From Curvularia sp. ZM96 (taxonomy: Eukaryota; Ascomycota; Dothideomycetes; Pleosporales; Pleosporaceae), in the NCBI GenBank assembly GCA_022457065.1, contig JAJGBQ010000005.1, positions 3,782,001 to 3,846,000 of the forward strand: a stretch of 64,000 nt of DNA, in the 5' to 3' direction. Each line of letters opens with the position of its first letter. The first letter of the stretch is position 1. Both the position numbers and the translations under genes were made by a program. Shown here piece after piece: positions 20,725-33,696 of the stretch. The notes under the pieces are model-generated. The model was not told the DNA's origin. It searched no databases and saw only the letters and a program-made list of their open reading frames with translations.

Positions 20725-21967
20725 ATGTCTGGGGTAAAGACCGACGTCGACAGCTTGTTCGACGTGCAAACACTGCATCTTGAAGATATGGTTATCGGAG
20801 TACCACCAGTATTTGAAGGGCTGACGAGAGAGCTGGATAAGATTGTAGAGCAGCCACTCCTCGGTCCCAGGGCCAGGTTTCCTCCGGGTGAGCATCTGTT
20901 GCAACTATTCAGGTTGAAGTATACGCTAACTGTGTGTATAGCTGCTCTCGGCTTTGCACGTAAGGATGCATCAGGGCGGAGGAAACCGCAGGCTATTGCA
21001 CATCGAGGGTACAAGGCCAAGTTCGCTGAGAATACTATGGGCGCCTTTAGAGGTGCAGTCGAAGTCGGAGCCGAAGGTCTAGAAACAGACTTGCATCTGA
21101 CAAGAGACGGTATAGTTGTGTTGTCCCATGTAAGCCTCCAGTAGCCACTTCATATTTCGGGCTGATGTTCGTCAGGACAAAGACCTCAAGAGATGTTTTG
21201 GCAGGGATGAGAAGATCATAGACTGCGACTATGAGTTCATAAGTAAACTGAGAACCTTGAAAGAGCCTCACGAGCCAATGCCTCGCCTTGCGGATCTGCT
21301 CGAGTATCTTGCACAGCCGGAGTTGGCGGATGTTTGGGTGTTGCTCGATATTAAGGTTTGCAGTCGGTGATAATCTGTGTGACCAAGAGCTAACACAACG
21401 CAGCTCGACAACGATGCAGACGATGTGATGCGTCTGATTGGTGACACAATCCGCAGCGTTCCACCGTTGCCATCACGACCATGGCAGAGCCGCGTTGTTC
21501 TTGGATGCTGGGCAGCCAAGTACCTGCCACTGTGTTCGCGGTATCTTCCTGGCTTTCCTGTCTCCCACATTGGCTTCTCGACGCTTATTGCGTCATACTT
21601 CTTCACAGTGCCCAACGTCTCTTTCAACATGGCACAGGCCATTCTCATGACGCCATGGGGCAAGCTTTTCATACGGGCGGCACAGAAAGACCACCGACCG
21701 GTATATGCCTGGACGGTAAACGAGGAGAGCCGAATGCGGTGGGATATCCGCCACGGGCTTGATGGAGTGGTGACAGACGACCCCAAGTTGTTTCTGGAGG
21801 TCCGGAATTCCTGGCATGAGGGCATGAACGATGGTATAACGGTGATGACATGGCTGGACGTGTTGCGCATGAATTTCTTCTGCCTGATATACACTTTCTT
21901 GTTCCAACTCAAGTTTGGGTTCCAAAGAAAGTCGCTGGTCAAGATGAAAGAAGAAGAGGAGCAATGA
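20725..21967 (+). CDS. Glycerophosphodiester phosphodiesterase, Pgc1-like
   Basis: Exons 20725-20887, 20942-21129, 21176-21355 and 21404-21967 give 364 residues. The GDPD barrel starts at A-I-A-H-R-G-Y and continues with F-A-E-N-T-M-G-A-F, G-L-E-T-D-L-H-L-T-R-D-G and V-L-S-H-D, the His/Glu/Asp catalytic set. Later come L-L-D-I-K-L-D-N-D and V-Y-A-W-T-V-N-E. The C-terminus carries one hydrophobic segment (about 335-352) after the globular domain, as in yeast Pgc1, which cleaves phosphatidylglycerol and is tail-anchored at lipid droplets and mitochondria. The first intron (54 bp, GTGAGC, GCTAAC branch site) has no stop and is a multiple of three. The start is uncertain: an in-frame ATG at 20629 would add 32 residues. 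It lies 221 bp upstream of gamma-tubulin. Confidence 0.9.
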
Positions 21968-22188
21968 AGATCAATAAGTCAGCAAATAGCAATGAAAACA
22001 TGTTGAAACAGTTCTTGTCCTTTTTTTCGATGTTGTTTTGTTACAGCAGTGTTGAGTGCGATAGCGATGTCGACGAGTGGCTTTGTCTGGAGCCATGACG
22101 GCAGGGTCCAAACATCGACTTAGCGACTCGACGCGTGAACCCCGCCAGGGCGCGTTGGCAAGCCACCACACTGTTGACCAACAAAACT

Positions 22189-23735
22189 ATGCCCAGGTAC
22201 GTCTACCCACACATGCCATGGAGCGCACCAACTGGTTCTGACTTGTTGCACTAGGGAAATCATAACATTGCAGGCCGGCCAGTGCGGCAACAGCGTCGGG
22301 CAGCAGTTCTGGCAGCAGCTCTGTCAGGAACATGGCATCAACAAGGACGGCAACCTCGAGGACTTTGCGACAGAGGGCGGTGACCGCAAGGACGTCTTCT
22401 TCTACCAGTCCGACGACACGCGCTACATTCCCCGCGCCATCCTGTTGGATCTCGAGCCCAGAGTGCTGCATTCGATCCAAGCGAGCCCTTACAAGAACAT
22501 CTACAATCCCGAGAACTTCTATATCCACAAAGATGGCACCGGCGCAGGCAACAATTGGGGCATGGGGTATAGCATGGGCGAGCAGGTGCACGAGGATATT
22601 CTGGATATGATTGATCGCGAAGCCGACGGCTCAGACTCGCTCGAGGGCTTCATGATGCTGCACTCGATTGCTGGTGGCACTGGTTCTGGTCTCGGCTCAT
22701 ACATGCTCGAACGGCTGAACGACAGATTTCCCAAGAAGCTGATACAGACATACAGTGTCTTTCCCAACACACAAGACGGCGATATTGTGGTGCAGCCGTA
22801 CAACAGCTTGCTGAGTATGAGGCGCCTTACCCAGAACGCAGATTCAGTGGTGAGTAGAGACGAGCAGCCAGCAGCCACTGTAAACACTTGTGCTAACTGT
22901 GTAGGTCGTTCTCGACAATGGAGCCCTCACCAGGATTGCCGCCGACCGCCTGCACGTCATGAACCCTTCGTTCGAACAGACAAACCAGCTCGTCTCAACC
23001 GTCATGTCGGCCAGTACCACCACGCTCCGCTACCCTGGCTACATGCACAACGACCTGGTCGGTATTGTCGCCTCGCTCATTCCCACGCCGCGTTGTCATT
23101 TCTTGATGACGTCTTACACACCCTTCTCTGGCGAGAATGTAGAGCAGGCGAAGACTGTTCGTAAGACGACTGTCTTGGATGTCATGAGGCGCCTATTGCA
23201 GCCTAAGAATCGCATGGTCTCGACAAATCCCACCAAGAAGAGCTGCTACATGTCCATCTTGAACATTATCCAAGGAGAAGCAGACCCCTCCGATGTATGT
23301 TGTACCCACTGTAACCCCTACATACCAATCCCACTGACTTGCGACAAGGTACACAAATCACTCATGCGCATTCGCGAACGCCGCCTCGCAACTTTTATTC
23401 CCTGGGGCCCTGCCTCGATCCAAGTCGCACTGACCAAGAAGTCTCCCTACGTAACCTCTTCGCACCGCGTTTCCGGCCTCATGTTGGCAAACCACACGGG
23501 CATTGCAACTCTTTTCAAGCGCATAGTAGCCCAGTACTCGACCCTCCGCAAACGCAACGCCTTCCTGGAAAGCTACAAGCGCGAAGTCCCCTTCAAGGAC
23601 GGGCTAGGAGAGTTTGATGAGGCAAAGGAGGTCGTCCAGGGTCTCATTTCCGAGTACGAAGAGGCCGAGGATGCGGATTATCTGACGAAGGAGACGGTGC
23701 CGACTGATGAGGCGGAGGATAAGAGAGTCGGGTAG
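22189..23735 (+). CDS. tubG: Gamma-tubulin
   Basis: Exons 22189-22196, 22255-22849, 22905-23294 and 23349-23735 give 459 residues. The first exon has only eight coding bases; splicing yields M-P-R-E-I-I-T-L-Q-A-G-Q-C-G-N, the diagnostic gamma-tubulin start. The tubulin GTP-binding loop A-G-G-T-G-S-G, the N-A-D-S-V-V-V-L-D-N region rebuilt across intron 2, and M-S-A-S-T-T-T-L-R-Y-P-G-Y-M-H-N-D-L are all present. The C-terminus is acidic (Glu/Asp rich). The protein nucleates microtubules at spindle pole bodies and septal centres. It is tail-to-tail with the peroxin gene, 277 bp apart. Confidence 0.98.
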
Positions 23736-24012
23736 AAGAAAAGAAGGGCTTTTGTGTATATAGACTTGAGCAATTTGGGGCGTCGGCGGCGTCAATTGGA
23801 TGGTACAGTGGGAGGAAAGTTACTCTATTTTGAGCTTTTTCACGCATGGGCGGCGGCGTTGACGGAAAAACGAATGCAACCCATGGTCGTCGGATGGATG
23901 AATTGTCTCAAACCCTTTTGAACGGCACTCGTGGAGCTTCAAGCCTCATCACCGATCTACGGAGATTCTTTTCCATTCTTCTCCTGTACTATGAATCAAG
24001 AGGTACAGTGCT

Positions 24013-25625
24013 TTACTGCCCCTGCTTCCATGGCATCCTCTCCACCCCCCTCACCCATCTCCGTCTCCTCCACTCGCCCTTCCGACTCGGCTTACTTTCT
24101 TCCCACGCGCGCCTCAGGACCTCCTTTTCCTGCTCTGCAAAATCCATGCTTCCGCCCTTTGACCCAACACTCTTTCGCTGCTTCTTCAGCGCCTTGGCGG
24201 ACGCGGCTTTGTCGTCATCGCTTTCCAGTAACTCGTAGTGCAAATCCGTGACCCATCGCTCGCCTTCGATTTCCACCTCGACGCCCGTGACGCAGCGGTC
24301 TTCGACCCATTCGCGGGAGAGCAGGTCGAGCGTCCATTTCTTGTCGCTCCAGCGCCAGCCGCGCGGAGGAAGCACGTCTTCGAAAAAGGGGGTGCCGCGG
24401 GGTCGGTCGCCGCTTATTCTAGATGGCGACAGGGGCGCATAGGGCGAGGGTGAGAACATAAAGGGTTCGTATTCGCCGTGCTCATCGTGTAGTGGTCGGT
24501 GCTGCAGCTCGAAGATTTCCACCTCGCGCGTCTCGTGGGATGTTTCGAGTTCAATGTCTGAGCGCGAAATGGAGAGAAGGAAGGCACGGCTTTCGTTTTC
24601 CACGTCGGCGACAAACTTTTCGGTTTCTGGGGTTGCGAGCAGGTCTTGGACGGTTGGGTGGCCGAGCGCTGTGACTGCGTATCCGAGCACGAGGAAGATG
24701 GCTCTCCATGGTAGGAGGTGCGCGCTAATGAACAAAAGCACAGAAACGACGAGCAGGATGAGGTAAATCATAGATGACAAGTTCTCGTTGCTGAAATTGG
24801 TGAGTGGCGTAAAAAAGCCCAGTACAGCGTCGTGTCCCCGACTAAAGTCCTCCATGCAATTCTGCAAATCCCGCATGTTGCGGAAGAAGTCTTTGCTGAA
24901 TTCCGGCGCAGGCTTGATCGTCGTGGCCTCTGCTAGTGGTGGCCCTCCTAAGCTTCCTCTCCATAAGTCGCCATCCACGTCCATGGCGTTACTCGCAGGT
25001 TCTGGATGACGGGTGAGGTACGCAGGCACCATGACGAAGAACATTCCGCAAGCCAGCGGCAGCACAGGGAGTAAGTATGGGTTTACGCATACGAATGTCC
25101 AGACAAAGAGGAAAGACAGCGTCTGGGTAGGCTGCACCCAGGTAAAGAGACGTATGGCCCTGTTCTGTGCGACAAAGGCTACACCTATACGCGAGTTGAA
25201 GCGGCGGAAGTTGGACGACATGGTGGGGATGCTGAAGTTGGGTCGGGCGACATAGGCGCGGGATCGGCGGTCTTTGACCTGCGGTGTGCTTCTATTTGGT
25301 GTTGAGTATGGGTCTGGAGGGGAGCTGTCTGAGAGGTCTTCGGATGGAAGGACCTGCGCGAGCAGTCTGCACGAGTTAGCCCTCGTTTCTACATGTGTTT
25401 GTCGTCGACATACAGATTCATCATTTTGTCGCCCATCCTGCTACTCGAATCGCGGGCCATGTTGTCGCTTAACGACTCGAGCTTGTTCTTCAGCTTGGTG
25501 GCAGAGAGCCGGCGCGACGAGCCTTTGTTGGCCGTTGGGGTACCGCCGTTTGACGCATGCTGCACCTGAACCACGGGGATGGGCGCATCGCGGTTGGCGA
25601 TGGATTCCGAGTTGTCGTGGGCCAT
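24013..25625 (-). CDS. Peroxin of the PEX24/PEX30 dysferlin-domain family
   Basis: Two exons, 25625-25414 and 25366-24013, give 521 residues; the 47-bp intron (GTATGTCG to GTGCAG) joins N-L to L-L-A-Q-V-L-P. The order is a polar N-terminus, an amphipathic helix (L-E-S-L-S-D-N-M-A-R), a hydrophobic reticulon-like pair (about 143-176) and another (about 273-307), then a C-terminal dysferlin domain with W-R-W-S-D-K-K-W and G-E-W-R-R-R-R-W-V-R. These are ER and peroxisome membrane proteins that shape the contact where peroxisomes form and regulate their number and size. I cannot say which yeast paralogue (Pex28-Pex32) it matches best. The gene is divergent from the DYRK-like kinase. Confidence 0.92.
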
Positions 25626-26746
25626 GTTGATGCTGGAGAAGGTGACGATGGTGGTAGTGAGGCCTAACGCTGGGGATACGGCACTGCCTCAAGTGCTACG
25701 TGGGAGCGAGGCCTGTCACATGGGACTGAGCCACGATTGGGTGTTTGGTAAGGGCTCTCTGCAATCCCGGTTCTCACGTCGCCGTCATTCTCCCCACGCT
25801 CTTGCACGGTCTCGCAGGCCCGGGTCGTTGTACTCGTGCAGACAGCCGCAAAGTCTGGCGCGGGTGGGCAGATGTTTGGTCGGGATGGTGATGGTGGCGG
25901 CGGTGGTGGTGGTGGTGCAGCCGGGGGATGACGCACATGGCATATGAAGCGTGGCGCCGGGGCGGGCTGGGCTTGTGCCGCTGTGTCACTCGGGCTTCCC
26001 CACACAGGCGCCCTGTGCACCTTGGTCGTCGGACTGCTGGTGTTCAGGGATGCACAACGTTGCGGAGTCTGCAGAGGAGCTTGGCCTGGGCAGCAAAAAG
26101 GGTCCTACGCCTCGTGGCAGCGAAGTCATGTCAGATTCACGGCGCAGCGCAGCGCAGGCCAGGGCGTGCACGGCAGAGGGTCCGGTCGCTGGCGGGCGTG
26201 CACAACGTTCCGAAAGCCGTGGACTGTGCAGGCAAACCGTGGCATCGAGGGCAGCGAGGGCGGGCGGCCACTGGCCGCAGCGCTGGTTTCCTGGGAGAGC
26301 CGTGTTGTTTTGATCATCGTGCCCCCATTCGTTAACGAGCAGACGGACAGGGGCGCCGTCAACTAGACAACCCTAGTGCCTAGCGTGGCTTTTGTGGGCG
26401 GCCGACCCTCGTCTCACTGTGCCTTTGACGACTGTCAACTATCGCTGCTGCTGCTGCTGCGACGACGTCTGCCTTGGTGCCTCGAGAGCCGGTCCTCCTC
26501 AACCTCGCCCACTGCTCGCCCGGGAGCTGTCTGGATATCTGCCCGCGCCCCTCGTTGCCGGGCCGCCCACTCTTCACCGCCGCAGCCGGTCTTTTAGATA
26601 TGTCGGCATAGTAGTCGACTTGGGAGCCCAAGCTTGACGCTTGGAGACCATTTCGGCGCATTTCACCAGCGAGGCACATCTCCGAATTTCTTTTGAGCCC
26701 AGAGCCAACACTGCTCGAGCTCCCCCATCGGGCTGGCGTGCGGACC
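25626..26746. promoter_or_regulatory. Divergent intergenic region, peroxin and kinase
   Basis: About 1.1 kb, GC-rich, with a GGT/GGC-rich patch around 25889-25920 and a CTG run near 26448-26460. It should contain both promoters. Several overlapping open frames in all directions are composition artefacts. Confidence 0.55.
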
Positions 26747-29700
26747 ATGTCGATGCAGCCGCGAACGACTACTGCTAGCAGAACCATGGCCTCCGCCGAC
26801 GTGCCCGACCGCTCAGGGTCCACCGTGTCCGACGACTCAAGCGGTTCGTCAGGTAAGAAAAAGCACCTTGAGGCCAAGCGCGTGGTGTGGCCGTCGATGA
26901 TGCTGACACCCATTGTTTGTTCGCAGAGGACCGTGTACGCAAGTTCCAGAAGACGGGCGACCAGGGCAGCAGACTCCGCAAGACGAGCGCCTCCAATGCC
27001 CTCAGCACCTCCTCACGCCCTCTCCCCAATCCAAACACGACTACGACTGCCGGACGCGGGCGGGCCAGAGTCCCGCTGGGCCCCCGCGAGCGTCCTCAGG
27101 ACTTCTCCAAACAAAGGTAGGCCCACGACGCACGGGGGGTAGCATGCCATCGCAACACCTGGGCACCGTAGCTGACGCGTGAACCTGTGCAGGATGACAA
27201 GCGGATACAGCGGACACAGCGGACCCAGCGGAGCTCACGCTGCTGCGGCTGCGGCTGCTTCTGCCCAAGGACGTTCCTCGTCCTCCTTTGTCCCCTCTAT
27301 GGGCTCCGAGGCCACCATGCGCGCCGCCGCCCCCTCGAACCCACGCTTCAGCTTCTCCAAGCAGCCGCAGTCCAACAACACAAACGACGACGCTGCCGCC
27401 GCCGATGGCCCTGTCTCGTACGATTTCTTGCCCTCGGTCAACTTTGACGACCTTGCCAACAGCCTCAGCTACGAGCCCACGCTGAGCGACTTTCCTGCCC
27501 CAGGCACCTTCACAACCACCGGCGCGCCTGCCGACCATACCAACGCTGCCACCCCTGCCAACAGCAACAACAACAACACCACCACCACCACCAACCCCAT
27601 CCCCACGTTTACAGGCATCCCCACCGAAACACGCCCTGCACGCAGCAGCTCCTTCGCCCGCCGCTTCAGCCAATCGGCACCTAGAAAGGTCAGCGCCGGC
27701 ATGCCTGCACCCAGCTCACACCCGCCCTCAGTGCCCCATCTCCCCAGCAACATGACGATTCGCACACGGCGTCAGAGCCAGTTTCCTTCACAGGCACCGC
27801 CAAACCCAGCTGCACGCCCACCCCGGAAGAGCGTTGGCCCTGGAATGATGCCCACCAACAGCTTCGAGCGCGAGGACTTGGCCGGCATGCCCAACCTGAA
27901 CAGTGCAACCTCTGGAGTCCCTAAACTCACAAATGCTGCACGGACTGCAAAGGCAAAGTCGCTGCAGCCCCCTTCAAGACAGCAACCAGGTCACCTGACT
28001 GTCTCGTCCATGACTCCCGATCCAGGCTCCATGTCTCAGAACACCACTCGCTCACCAGGTCGCACTGCCGGCGTGCAAAGGTCGCATACGCCTTCATCGT
28101 CGGCTAGCAAGCGGCAATCTACCGCGCCGCACATATCTGGTTTGGGTGCCAGAACGATTAGCCCGACCGACGCTCGGAGACTGAGAAGACTTTCGATAAA
28201 CCCCAACCAGCCTCCTCCTCCTGGAGGTCCTGTTGGTCCTCCCACTCCCCAAGGCGACGCAACATTCGACGAGCGTGCCTTTAGCCAATCTCCCGCCATG
28301 AGACTTGGAGGCAGCATGACCCCTTCTTCGGCGCGCGCGACACCTGAGCAGAAGCGCAAGTCGTATGCTTCTGGCGTTTCACTCTCGTCCAACTCGAGCT
28401 TGAACTCGCTCAAAGTTGGCCCTCCTTCTTCAATCCCTCTGCGAGCTAATCCTGCCCCAAACAGTCTACGGATACCTGCACCAAAGCCGCGAAACACGCA
28501 GAACACAAACACTGGAGATCAGGAGGAGGTACCCCCTGTACCAGCTATTCCGAAAGCATTCGAGTCCCCCAAAGATCCAGAACAGGGCAGTTTTGGCTTT
28601 TTGGCACAGCCACCAAAGCTGAGCACGCCTCAGCCTGTATCTCACGAGTCCGTAGCAACACCGGATATGCAACAAGCTGGGCCCGGGCAAGGTGAAGCCG
28701 CCGAAACCCCTATGCTAAAATCGAGTACCGGATCTATCAGGCACAGGAGGGGCTTGACAGTCGGGAACACGCCAGAACCTGACAAAACGCCGACGGTACA
28801 ACATTCGAGCAAGAAGAACCTGCAGCCAATCAGACTTCCACCGCTTAACTTGCTACCGCTCGGCACTCCATTCAACAGCCGAATGTCATCGCTCCCTGGG
28901 TCGGCAGATGAGCCAGAGGAAGGCAGTGTTACGCCGCCGCCAAGACGTCATGTTACCAAGACCCCTGGTACGCCCATGACAGCGTCCAAGGCCAGTTTCT
29001 TCTCGAGGCACAATTACCAGGATGAATACCACAGGCATTTGCGTAGCAGCAGCTCTGCATTCAACCTACGCGCAACCGAATCTCCGCTTGATGTGCGTCC
29101 AGACATCGGCACCATGCCCGTCCCGACTCTGAATCCAGCCCGACAAACCACGACACCTTTCTCATCGAATTCGCTGCCCAAAGGCAGTGGGGAATTTACT
29201 CAGTTACAGCCACGGAAAAGCGGTGAATACAAGTCTCCAAATAAAGATGTGGAGATGCAGAGCATGGTTGCGGGCCCACGACCGTTACAGAAGAAAAACA
29301 CTGCAGAGTCAGTACAGACCTCTACCTCGACAGAACCAGAAACACCATCGTCTACCACTTCTCTGCGGCGCAAGCTGAGCTTGAGTGGCTGGAGACGGGC
29401 GTCGTCCAAAGCAGCAAATCACCCATCCCAGAATCCGCAGATTCGAAAGCCAGGACCCAGGGCCGAAGAGGCGAGACCGCAACCACAGCCACCAAAACAC
29501 AGCGGTATGCCTCCACCCAAGATGCCTGCATCTGCTACCTGGAGTGGCGCCGTCACTACGAGCCCGACACCTGCCAACAATCGCAGCCGACCATCTCTTG
29601 ACTTTGGACGTCGCAAACCTTCGAACAATGCTATTGCGAGTGATACGGAGGCTGAAAAGGCCAATGCTCGTAAGGCTGCAGGCAATGCTGGATCACGTGC

Positions 29701-31543
29701 TGTTTCTGGTCAAACCGATCAAGGTCCTACCCTGACGCCACAGAAATCCTCATCCATTTTGACGCCAATGCAAAGAATGCTCGGCACGAAGAGCTCATCC
29801 AACATGCTCAAGGCTCGCAACCTGGACCCCAACCTCGACCGAGACGATCTGCTAGCCGACGAGGAGATGAAGAAGCTTGCTTCTAAGCGCAAGGACTTTG
29901 AGCATGCTGCACGTGATGTGGATGAGCTCCGCAAGCGCGCTACCGCCAAGGAGCGTGTCACTCCAAGTGATGCCGTGCGCATGGCCAACCTGAACATCTT
30001 TGAACGAGGCGAGATCATCGACTACAAAGAAGTATATTTCTGTGGCACTAAGAATGCTAAGAAACATGTTGGTGATCTGAATGCGCAAACTGCCAACTTT
30101 GGATATGACGATGATCGTGGCGACTACAATATTGTCTTAGGTGACCATCTGGCTTATCGGTACGAAGTCGTTGATGTTCTGGGTAAAGGCAGTTTCGGCC
30201 AGGTTGTGCGTTGCATAGACCACAAGACGGGGGGCCTTGAGGCAATCAAGATTATTCGTAACAAGAAGCGCTTCCACCAACAAGCTCTGGTAGAAGTCAA
30301 CATTCTGCAGAAGCTCCGCGAATGGGTAAGTGGGTGCTGGTTGAATGTACGGGGACCTTACTAACAGTACTTAGGACCCTGATAACAAGCACAGCATGAT
30401 TAACTTCACGCAAAGCTTCTACTTCCGAGGCCATCTTTGTATCTCTACGGAGCTGCTTGGTATGAACTTGTACGAGTTCATCAAGGCACATGAGTTCAAG
30501 GGCTTCTCACTGCGCCTGATCCGCCGTTTCTGCAAGCAAATGCTGTCCTCTCTTGTTCTCCTGAAAGCCCAAAAGGTCATCCACTGCGATCTGAAACCCG
30601 AGAACATCTTGTTGGCGCACCCTCTGCACTCGGAAATCAAAGTCATCGATTTCGGATCCAGTTGCTTCGAATCGGAGAAGGTTTACACCTACATCCAGTC
30701 TCGCTTCTACCGATCCCCTGAGGTTATTTTAGGCATGAGCTATGGTTTGCCAATCGACATGTGGAGTCTGGGTTGCATCCTCGCCGAGCTGTACACGGGT
30801 TATCCTATCTTCCCCGGAGAGAACGAGCAAGAGCAGCTTGCGTGCATTATGGAAATCTTTGGTCCTCCGGAGAAACATCTGATTGAAAAGAGCAGCAGGA
30901 AAAAGCTATTCTTTGATTCGCTGGGCAAGCCTAGAGTCACAGTATCTTCAAAGGGCCGCAGACGCAGACCAAGCTCCAAGACCTTGCAGCAAGCTCTCAA
31001 GTGTGATGACGAGGCTTTCTTGGATTTCATCTCCCGATGCCTGCGGTGGGATCCCGAACGGCGCATGAAGCCTGATGAAGCCATGCACCACGAATTCATT
31101 ACTGGGGTACGCAAAGCGCCTCAGCAACGTCGCCCTTACAACGCTCCAACAAGCGTCTCCTCGCCAGCGAAGCGTGCGACTGCCCCACAATCAGCCCAGC
31201 AACGCGCTCGACCACTTCCGGAACCACCAGCTCCCAACTTCCGGAACGGGACTGCTGCTAGTGCACAACGCGAGGTATCCAACAGCCATTCTCCAGTCAA
31301 AGCCTCTGCTCCACAACGACGGCATTCGACAAACCAGGGACTTGCACCTGGAGGTTCTGGCACTAAGCGCGCTGCAAACGGAGCCCCGCTCAACCCCTCT
31401 GCCAGTGGTCTACCGCGAGCTGCGCAGCGAAGTGTCTCTGGTAAACCTGATCTCGCCTCAGCGGCGGCCATTGCAAGTCTCGTAAGTACATGTTATCGTT
31501 CTGAGCTTTGCAGTTGCTAACCATCTTGCAGAAATCGCGCTAA
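26747..31543 (+). CDS. pom1: DYRK-family protein kinase, Pom1-like
   Basis: Exons 26747-26852, 26927-27116, 27193-30325, 30375-31481 and 31532-31543 give 1515 residues; the last exon codes only K-S-R and the stop. The first ~1085 residues are disordered (Ser, Pro, Thr, with Ala, Asn and Thr runs). The kinase domain starts at about 1089 with V-L-G-K-G-S-F-G-Q-V-V; ATP lysine K1118; catalytic H-C-D-L-K-P-E-N with D1215; V-I-D-F-G-S-S-C; activation loop Y-T-Y (1247-1249) followed by I-Q-S-R-F-Y-R-S-P-E. The Y-x-Y loop and the preceding DYRK-homology box (N-I-F-E-R-G-E-I-I-D-Y) mark a self-activating DYRK. Pom1 sets cell polarity and division timing in fission yeast; the same role here is inference. 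A first Met at 26759 is also possible. Confidence 0.93.
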
Positions 31544-32203
31544 TAACCTTACGAAACCGGGAAATATTCTCCCCATAGATCAACGACTATCTCGGCATTT
31601 CTTAGGGCTCTTTTATATTATTTGACATGGGTGTTCACCCCCTGTTGCCACCAAGAAAGGGTTATTTTGCCTTGCAGTTATATGCAGGCGTGGTGTTCAA
31701 GATTCATGTTTTTCCCTTCAGCGACGTTTATACCCCCGAAAAAAAGAGCCTCAGCCTGAGCATATTTTCATCGGTGTATTGATGGGCATTTTGGATAGGG
31801 ACTGACACGATGAATCCCTGATATGACTAGCATCTTAAGGCGTTTCACAAGATAGACGTATTTAGCTAGGATTTTTAATAGTACGGGAACCGGAGGTTGG
31901 TTACTGGCCTACAGTCCAAATGAGTTAATTTTCCGTCCTGCGTCGTCATCCATATACGAGCCTGGCCTATATAATTACTCGTGACAACAAGATTATTACG
32001 AGCACTAATCAGCGCAAGGTTGCAATCCATCGAGGGGTTCATTGCGGTTGTGAGCATTGCACGCCCGACGTGATGTCAGGGCGTTATCGATAAGCACATC
32101 ACGAATTTGACGATGGGCCAACCTTCGCACCACCACTCCACTCCCACTCAAGAACTACCCCTCTTTGATACCCCGCCCTTTGTTTCTCTTACACGCGTTC
32201 ATA
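31544..32203. other. Intergenic region, AT-rich
   Basis: About 660 bp holding the kinase 3' UTR and the promoter of the GTPase gene. A pyrimidine-rich stretch (32140-32190) precedes the GTPase start. No gene is seen. Confidence 0.6.
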
Positions 32204-33696
32204 ATGCCACGCGATCCACTTATAGGTCTTGTAGGGAAGCCCTCGTCTGGCAAGTCGACTACCCTCAATAGGTGCGTCTCCGCCCCCGCCCCTCCTCCTT
32301 CATGGGCCTTTTCTAAGATGTGTTGTACGGCAGCTTAACAGATGCTACCTCCAAAGTCGGTCCGTAATCGCCAAAATTTAATGTAGGAAACCTGTTAGGC
32401 TGATCAGAAGTAGGCAACTTTCCGTAAGTCCTCCTCGTGCTACGTGGGCGCTCTCGTGGCATGATATCCTGACAGGCGCTCTTATAGATTCACCACGATT
32501 GATCCTCAACGCGCTATCGGATACCTTCAAATCGCCTGCCCATGCGCCCGCCTAAACCTCTCCGACCGCTGCAAACCGAACTATGGCGCTTGTAATGGCG
32601 GGATGCGATCAGTGCCAATAGAACTACTTGATGTAGCCGGACTCGTTCCGGGAGCGCATATGGGCAAGGGTCTGGGAAACAGGTTCTTGGATGACTTGCG
32701 ACATGCAGATGCGCTGGTACATGTGGTCGATGTCAGCGGGACAACAGATGCCGAGGGCAAGGCCACAAGAGGGTATGACCCAAGTCAGGATATCGTCTGG
32801 CTGAGAAGCGAAATCGTACGGTGGATCCAAGGCAACCTAATGGAGAAGTGGGGTAGCATCAAGCGGAGACATGTAGCTGTCAAGGCGACAGCCGTCGAAA
32901 CATTGCAGAATCAGTTCTCGGGTTACGGATCAACGGCCAATGTGGTGGCGCGGTGTCTCGACCGGCTGGGCCTCAAGGAACCCCTGCAGGACTGGTCCGA
33001 CGAAACCATCGAACGCGTAGTGAACGCTTTCACTGACGAGAAGTTCCCCACCGTTATTGCACTCAACAAAATCGACCATCCAGATGCAGATAAGAATATT
33101 GCAAAAATTGCGAAGACGCAAGACCCGAAGAGCATAGTCCTCTGCAGCGCAATATCAGAAGTTTTCCTAAGGAAATTGGCTAAGCAGGGCTATATCAAAT
33201 ACACCGAGGGCAGCGAATTCGTCGACACAAGGGAAGACTTGATTGAACAGGGCGATCCAGATGGCGGCGGACTCAAGGAGCTCGACGAGAAGCTCAAGAC
33301 GCGACTCGAAAATCTCAAGGACATGGTCCTATACCGCTTTGGCAGCACCGGCGTCGTACAAGTACTATCGAGAGCCGCCGAGCTGCTTGGTCTCGTACCA
33401 GTTTTCCCTGTTAGGAATATCCACACGTACACCAGTGGCTCAGCGAGTTCAACGGCAGTATTCCGCGACTGCGTGTTGGTCAAGAAAGGAAGCACAGTGG
33501 GCGACGTATACAGGAAGGTCATGGGAGATGCACCCATGGCATACGTCGAAACTGAGGGCGGAAGAAGAGTGGCCGAGGACGATGTTGTCGCCGTGGGCAA
33601 GAACGATGTAGGTGTCTTTCCCCTTTTTCTCCAGGTATTAACTTAGCAGTGTGCTGACACAAGTAGATTCTAAGTTTCAAAGTTGGACGAGCGTGA
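32204..33696 (+). CDS. Ygr210/YchF-family GTPase with TGS domain
   Basis: Five exons, 32204-32271, 32334-32359, 32414-32423, 32488-33607 and 33667-33696, give 417 residues, close to yeast Ygr210 (411). The P-loop is G11-K-P-S-S-G-K-S18; switch region N-F-P-F-T-T-I-D-P; G3 L-L-D-V-A-G-L-V-P-G-A; G4 A-L-N-K-I-D. The C-terminal TGS-like region ends with G-K-N-D-I-L-S-F-K-V-G after the last splice. Exon 3 is a 10-base microexon required to build G-N-F-P. Intron 2 has a weak GTCCGT donor. Relatives bind ribosomes or act as stress-linked NTPases; the cellular role of this subfamily is poorly known, so only GTP binding is claimed. Confidence 0.92.

Noticed and set aside
26380..27673. Long minus-strand frames opposite the kinase gene
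   Set aside because: Complement of the low-complexity N-terminus of the kinase; Gly/Val/Ala-rich peptides without family pattern.
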